Translations under genes and position numbers: made by a program
Assembly: GCF_009749395.1 (NCBI RefSeq)
Contig: NZ_WBIR01000016.1
Coordinates: forward strand, 1 to 64,000
Length of the DNA stretch: 64,000 nucleotides
Direction of reading: 5' to 3'
From: Agromyces salentinus
Lineage (GTDB): Bacteria > Actinomycetota > Actinomycetes > Actinomycetales > Microbacteriaceae
Shown: in pieces, positions 59,896-64,000 of the stretch
Layout: every line of letters starts with the position of its first letter
Position numbering within the stretch: the stretch's first letter is position 1
Notes under the pieces: generated by a model
Seen by the model: only the letters and a program-made list of their open reading frames with translations
Database searches by the model: none
Told to the model about the DNA's origin: nothing

Positions 59896-62800
59896 TCAAC
59901 CGCAGATGGTCGCCGGGTAGGCGGCCTGCACCGACTGCGTGACCGGGGCGCCGTCGATGACCGCGGTGACGGTCGCCGCGACCGCCCCGGCGGCGACATC
60001 CGCCTTCCGGGTGGTGAACGTGTGCGTGCCGTTCGCACCCGGCGCGATCGAGGCGATCGACTTCGCGCCGAACGTCGACTCGAGCGTGGCCGCGACGGGC
60101 ACCGCGGCCGTGTTGTGCACGCGGGCGCTCACCATGACCTTGTTCGCCACGCAGCGCGTGCTCGCCGTGACCTCGACGCCGAGCGCCGGAGCCGCGACCT
60201 CGTCGGCCGTCACGATCAGCCAGCTCAGCTGTACGTCGGGAGCCCTCGTCGGGCTCAGCGAGACGTCGATGCGACCGTCGACTCCGACGACGACCCCGGC
60301 GTACGCGGCGGTCTGGTTCGCCGCGTCGAAGTCGTGGTCGGCTTCGACGACGACGCCGTTCACGGTGACCTCGGCGCCGCGATCAGGGGCCCACTGCGCC
60401 CACGGGTCTGCGTACCCGGCGTACACCGCGTACGTGCCGGGCGCGAGGCCGTCGAACCGGTAGGCGAGATCGGCGCCGCCGGTCGCGTACCTCAGCGTCG
60501 AGAACATGTCCCCGCTCTCATCGCCGGAGGAGGCGTTCGCGTCGCCGAGATAGCCCCACGAGGCGTGCGATCCAGTGTCGACCCCGTACTTCTGGTCGGG
60601 TCGCGTGTTGAGCAGGAGCCCCTCGCCGGCCGTCGTGTCGACGAGCGCCTGCCAGTCGGCGGTCCGCTGTCCGCCCGCGTTCACGGCGTAGCGCACGTGC
60701 TCGGGCACGACCGTCACCGCCCGGGTGAAGGTCCGCCCGCCGAACTCCGGCAGTGTTCCCGTCACCGTCACGACGCCGGGCAGGTCGAGCGAGCCGTCGA
60801 TGGCCCACTCGACCGGCTGCGCCGTCGATGCGCCGTTCTGCTCGACGGTCACGGTCGGCACGTCGAACGCCTCGCCGAGGCGGATGCTCGCGGGCACGCC
60901 CGTGACCTCCCATGCGGCCCACTGGTCGAGGTCGTCGAGCGTCCACTCATCCCAGATCTCGACCGAGAGCGTGTCGCCGCCCTGGCCCATGTTCAGGGGC
61001 AGCCAGACAAGGGGTGCGTTCCGCAGCGCGTCGTCGGAGCCGCCGTTCCAGCGGTCTCCCATGTAGATGTACTTGCCGTGCTCGCGGTCGACCGGGATCA
61101 CCGAGGTCGGCTGGGTGTTCCACGAGTTCGACTGCGCCCACCAGGGGAACGGGTCGCCGATCTCGGTCCAGTCGCCCATGAGGTCGGTCGCGCTCGCGTA
61201 CTTCGACGGGTTCGGCGACCAGCCCGTGGTCCCCGAGGTGATCAGGAAGTAGCGTTCGTCGTGCTTGAAGAGGGCCGGCGATTCGCGCGACCATCCGACG
61301 AAGATGCGGTTGTAGTCGACGCCTTCGACGGCCTCGGCGGCCGGGGTCGCGAGCGCGGTGTAGTCGGCGTCGAGCTTCGAGATGTACATCGTGGCGTTGT
61401 CTTCACTCGAGTAGATGATGTACCCGGTGCCGTCGTCGTCGACGAAGAGGTTCATGTCACGCGCCATGCCCGGCGTCCCCCAACCCTCGGGCGAGGAGTT
61501 GAGGGCGTAGTTGTCGATGTAGCGGAACGGACCGAACGGCGAGTCCGCGATCGCCACGCCGGCCCTCGCTTTCGCGTACTGGGCGGTCGAGGTCTCGCTC
61601 GGGCCGTCCATGTGGGCCCACATGACCCACTTGCCGGTCGACTCGTTGAAGATCACCTTCGGGCGCTCGATGATGGGCGGCGTCACGCCGGGCACCGGCG
61701 TCGTGCCGAGGTCTCGGTAGACGGCGTCCTTCTGCGCCTGGGTGTAGTCGCCGTAGAGCGCCTCGAAGTACGGCTCGTCGAACTGCGCCCGCGACGAGAG
61801 TGCGCGCAGCGCGAGCCCCTCGTCGGTCCAGTTGGTGAGGTCCCGGGAGCTGTACACGTGCACGCCCGGCGCGGAGTGGTAGCCGTTCGTGCGGTCCTCG
61901 CCGTACAGGTAGTAGATCGTCTCGCCCTCGGCGTCGGTCGACGGCACGACCTGACCGCCGTGCGCCTGGATCACGTTCCCGTTCGTGTCGAGCCATTCCT
62001 GTCCCGGCCGGAAGCTCGTGTAGGTCGGGCCGACCGGCCCCTCGGGTGCGACGAGCGAGAACCGCTGGTTACCGCCGCCGTTCGAGGTCCAGAGCCCCAC
62101 GGATGCCCCGACCGACGTCGACTGCCCCGCGACGTCGAGCACGCGCTCCCGCGCTGCGTTGAGCAGGGTGAATGTGGTGCCGTCGGTGGTGTTCGCGATC
62201 CACTGCGCCGAGGCATCCGCTCGGGCCTCGTCGTCGTTCAGCGTGCGCAGTTCGGTGCCGCCGCTCGCGTTCGCGGCGAGTGTGCGCCCGTCTGCCAGGC
62301 GGAGGGCGAACCGGTCGCCCGTGGTGCCGTCGCCTTCGCTGAGGCGGGTCGCCGTCCAGAGTTGCGCGGCGTCGGCGTCGGCTGCGGCCGCATCGCCCAG
62401 CACCGTGGCCGGGCTGCCCGAGGTCGCCGCGAGCGGCTTGCTGCTCTGCGCGCCGACGAGCCGGAAGGTCTCGCCGTCGCGCACGGCGGGCGCGTCGGCG
62501 GCGGCTCCCGAGACTCCGCTGACCACGAAGGTGGTGATGGACTTCGCCGGTACCGTCAGTTCGGCCGTGGCGGAGGCCGGGTCGACCGCGACGGGCGCTC
62601 CCTCGACGAGCGCATTGGCCGACGGATCGCCAGCCGGCGACTCGGTCGTCACGATGGGTTTGACGGTCGCACCCGCACCGAGTTCGCCGAACCGCGAGAG
62701 GTCGACGCGAACGGTCCGCTCGTCGCCGGAGGGGTTGGTGTGCACGAGCACCGCACCCGACCCGTCGGCCTTCACGGCGGAGGTCGTCTGGGTGTCGTCG

Positions 62801-64000
62801 GTCGGCACGATGCGGTCGCCGGGCTCGATGTAGTGCGTGAAGTTGCGGATCGCGTCGAACTTCGAGTTCGTCACGACCTTGCACGAGGGGTCGGCATCGC
62901 CATCGGCCAGACGCCGCTCGGAATCGCCGTCGGCTGTGCAGTCGAAGTCGATGAAGACCGAGCCCCAGTTGAGCTTCTCCTGCTTCTCCATGTTGTACAG
63001 GTCCTCGACCGGCTGCCAGAGGACCCAGGCCGAGGGGTCGAGTTCGCGCAGGTCGCCGGTGATGTGCTGGGCGATGCCGAGCCCGTTCTCGATCGAGGCG
63101 GGGTTCCACGCGTTGCCGCCCCAGTTGCCCTCGACTTCGCTCATCCAGAGCGGCTTGTCCGCTGCCTTGGCGATGTCGCGGGCCCGCAGCCGGTCGCCAG
63201 TCCCGTAGGTGTGTACGTTCAGCTGGTCCACGGCCTGCTTCGCCTCGGGCGTCCAGCCCTCCCAGTCGGCGACGAACTGTCCGGGGTTGGTCTCGTCCGG
63301 CCCCGAGAGGAGCGCATCGGTCGTCGTCTCCGTTGCGGTGAGTTCCGCGTCGAGCGCGGTCAGCACCTGCGACTGCATCGCGGGCCCGACGTGCGCGCCC
63401 TCCTGACGGCCGCCCGTCGGCTGCCCGTTGCCCCCGAGGGTCGTGCCCCAGTAGTTCGTGTTGGGCTCGTTCAGCGGGTCGATCGTGTCGAACTCGATGC
63501 CGTGCGCGTCCTCGACATGCTCGGCGACCGTCGTGAGGTAGGTCGCGAACTTCTCGATCGCCGCGGGCTTGATCTGCTCGGCGTTGGCGTCGAAGCCGCC
63601 GCTCACGTAGCCGCTCTCGGTCATGAAGTACGGGGGCGAGTTGCTGAACGCCTCCCACTTGGTCACTCGGTCCTTGATCTGGTCGACCCAGGCGAGCTGC
63701 GCGGCGTCGGCGCCGAGGTCGTAGTCGGATGCCGCGTCGCCGGTCCATGCGGCGAGGAACCGATCGCGGTCGGCGTAGCTCGAGGTGATCTCGCCCTGTG
63801 CGTCCGTGAGCGGGGCATCCGCGTTCCACCAACCGGGCACGGCGCCGCCGGGTCGCAGGTAGTCGGGCACGTCGGAGGCGTTGCCGCCGCCGATGTTGTA
63901 CCTCGCGATGTTGAGGTTCATGCCCTCGTCGCCGAACACCGCGTCGATGAGGTCGGTGCGGAGCGCTTCGGGATATTCGCCGGTGGCGTTCGCCATCCAG
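59896..64000 (-). CDS. Bifunctional GH30 + GH43 galactanase, 5-prime end outside window
   Basis: At least 1367 residues are visible, and the reading frame continues beyond the window edge (the codon before MANATGEYPEAL is Trp), so the signal peptide and N-terminus are missing. Counting from that Met: residues 1-490 are a GH30 domain like endo-beta-1,6-galactanases (NLNIARYNIGGGN; acid/base Glu177 in PLNEPNTNYW; nucleophile Glu287 in WMSEVEG). Residues 500-650 look like a ricin-type lectin. Residues 655-1010 are a GH43 domain like subfamily 24 exo-beta-1,3-galactanases (YGEDRTNGYH, ARDMNLFVDDDGTGYIIYSSE, RESPALFKHDERYFLITSG). An Ig-like and a carbohydrate-binding region follow. The last 95 residues match the GH110 C-terminus. 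Together the activities suit beta-1,3;1,6-galactan. Confidence 0.85.
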   Translation of the reverse strand, partial: WMANATGEYPEALRTDLIDAVFGDEGMNLNIARYNIGGGNASDVPDYLRPGGAVPGWWNADAPLTDAQGEITSSYADRDRFLAAWTGDAASDYDLGADAAQLAWVDQIKDRVTKWEAFSNSPPYFMTESGYVSGGFDANAEQIKPAAIEKFATYLTTVAEHVEDAHGIEFDTIDPLNEPNTNYWGTTLGGNGQPTGGRQEGAHVGPAMQSQVLTALDAELTATETTTDALLSGPDETNPGQFVADWEGWTPEAKQAVDQLNVHTYGTGDRLRARDIAKAADKPLWMSEVEGNWGGNAWNPASIENGLGIAQHITGDLRELDPSAWVLWQPVEDLYNMEKQEKLNWGSVFIDFDCTADGDSERRLADGDADPSCKVVTNSKFDAIRNFTHYIEPGDRIVPTDDTQTTSAVKADGSGAVLVHTNPSGDERTVRVDLSRFGELGAGATVKPIVTTESPAGDPSANALVEGAPVAVDPASATAELTVPAKSITTFVVSGVSGAAADAPAVRDGETFRLVGAQSSKPLAATSGSPATVLGDAAAADADAAQLWTATRLSEGDGTTGDRFALRLADGRTLAANASGGTELRTLNDDEARADASAQWIANTTDGTTFTLLNAARERVLDVAGQSTSVGASVGLWTSNGGGNQRFSLVAPEGPVGPTYTSFRPGQEWLDTNGNVIQAHGGQVVPSTDAEGETIYYLYGEDRTNGYHSAPGVHVYSSRDLTNWTDEGLALRALSSRAQFDEPYFEALYGDYTQAQKDAVYRDLGTTPVPGVTPPIIERPKVIFNESTGKWVMWAHMDGPSETSTAQYAKARAGVAIADSPFGPFRYIDNYALNSSPEGWGTPGMARDMNLFVDDDGTGYIIYSSEDNATMYISKLDADYTALATPAAEAVEGVDYNRIFVGWSRESPALFKHDERYFLITSGTTGWSPNPSKYASATDLMGDWTEIGDPFPWWAQSNSWNTQPTSVIPVDREHGKYIYMGDRWNGGSDDALRNAPLVWLPLNMGQGGDTLSVEIWDEWTLDDLDQWAAWEVTGVPASIRLGEAFDVPTVTVEQNGASTAQPVEWAIDGSLDLPGVVTVTGTLPEFGGRTFTRAVTVVPEHVRYAVNAGGQRTADWQALVDTTAGEGLLLNTRPDQKYGVDTGSHASWGYLGDANASSGDESGDMFSTLRYATGGADLAYRFDGLAPGTYAVYAGYADPWAQWAPDRGAEVTVNGVVVEADHDFDAANQTAAYAGVVVGVDGRIDVSLSPTRAPDVQLSWLIVTADEVAAPALGVEVTASTRCVANKVMVSARVHNTAAVPVAATLESTFGAKSIASIAPGANGTHTFTTRKADVAAGAVAATVTAVIDGAPVTQSVQAAYPATICG

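Overview
The window is very GC-rich DNA with tightly packed genes, many 4-nt start/stop overlaps, GTG starts and actinobacterial gene families (mycoredoxin-like protein, F420/FMN luciferase-like oxidoreductases, an IdeR-type iron box). It is most likely a chromosomal segment of a Microbacteriaceae actinobacterium, perhaps Agromyces-like. The family placement is inferred from protein style and repeats, not from a marker gene. No rRNA, tRNA, CRISPR, phage or IS transposase was seen.

Layout. 0.1-5.5 kb: an NCS1 permease, agmatine-deiminase and amidase operon, divergent from a TetR gene with a perfect dyad operator between them. 5.6-9.3 kb: a large nuclease/exonuclease/helicase fusion. 9.4-18.2 kb: single genes, namely a frameshifted DUF1905 gene, a mycoredoxin-like protein, two luciferase-like oxidoreductases, a baeRF-like protein, a DUF4407 membrane protein, a berberine-bridge-like flavoprotein and a left-handed beta-helix protein. 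18.4-23.4 kb: a glycosyltransferase, then an ECF importer (fused double ATPase, T and S components) behind an IdeR/DtxR-like box. 23.6-26.3 kb: FKBP lipoprotein, methyltransferase, sulfurtransferase. 26.5-33.0 kb: a complete Mrp Na+/H+ antiporter operon whose genes overlap by 4 nt throughout, with MrpB fused to MrpA.

33.4-54.5 kb: a complete phenylacetate catabolic regulon in three blocks. These are paaABCDE-paaG leftward, paaI-paaK rightward with paaR just beyond, and paaJ-paaF-paaH-paaZ leftward plus an MFS transporter. A block of unrelated genes (zinc-ribbon protein, membrane proteins, acyltransferase, SGNH hydrolase, RecQ-like helicase; 42-47.9 kb) separates them. Four matching dyads (ACCGA-N4-TCRGK) sit before paaA/paaI, paaR, paaJ and the MFS gene and probably define the PaaR regulon.

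54.6-64 kb: a secreted glycan-degradation locus. It holds a DUF916-like membrane protein, a WxL-like secreted protein, a GH110 alpha-1,3-galactosidase and a GH30 + GH43 bifunctional galactanase cut by the window edge. The two enzymes share an unnamed 95-residue C-terminal domain. The substrate is probably a type II (arabino)galactan.

Superimposed on the genes are repeat systems: (i) a palindromic element inserted in the N-terminal coding parts of four genes (amidase, paaE, paaC, paaH), always with its left arm read in the same frame and in two cases expanded into in-frame 36-bp tandem arrays; (ii) a separate 57-59 nt palindromic intergenic element in two copies; (iii) a strongly over-represented motif, GCGGCATCCG, about once per kilobase.
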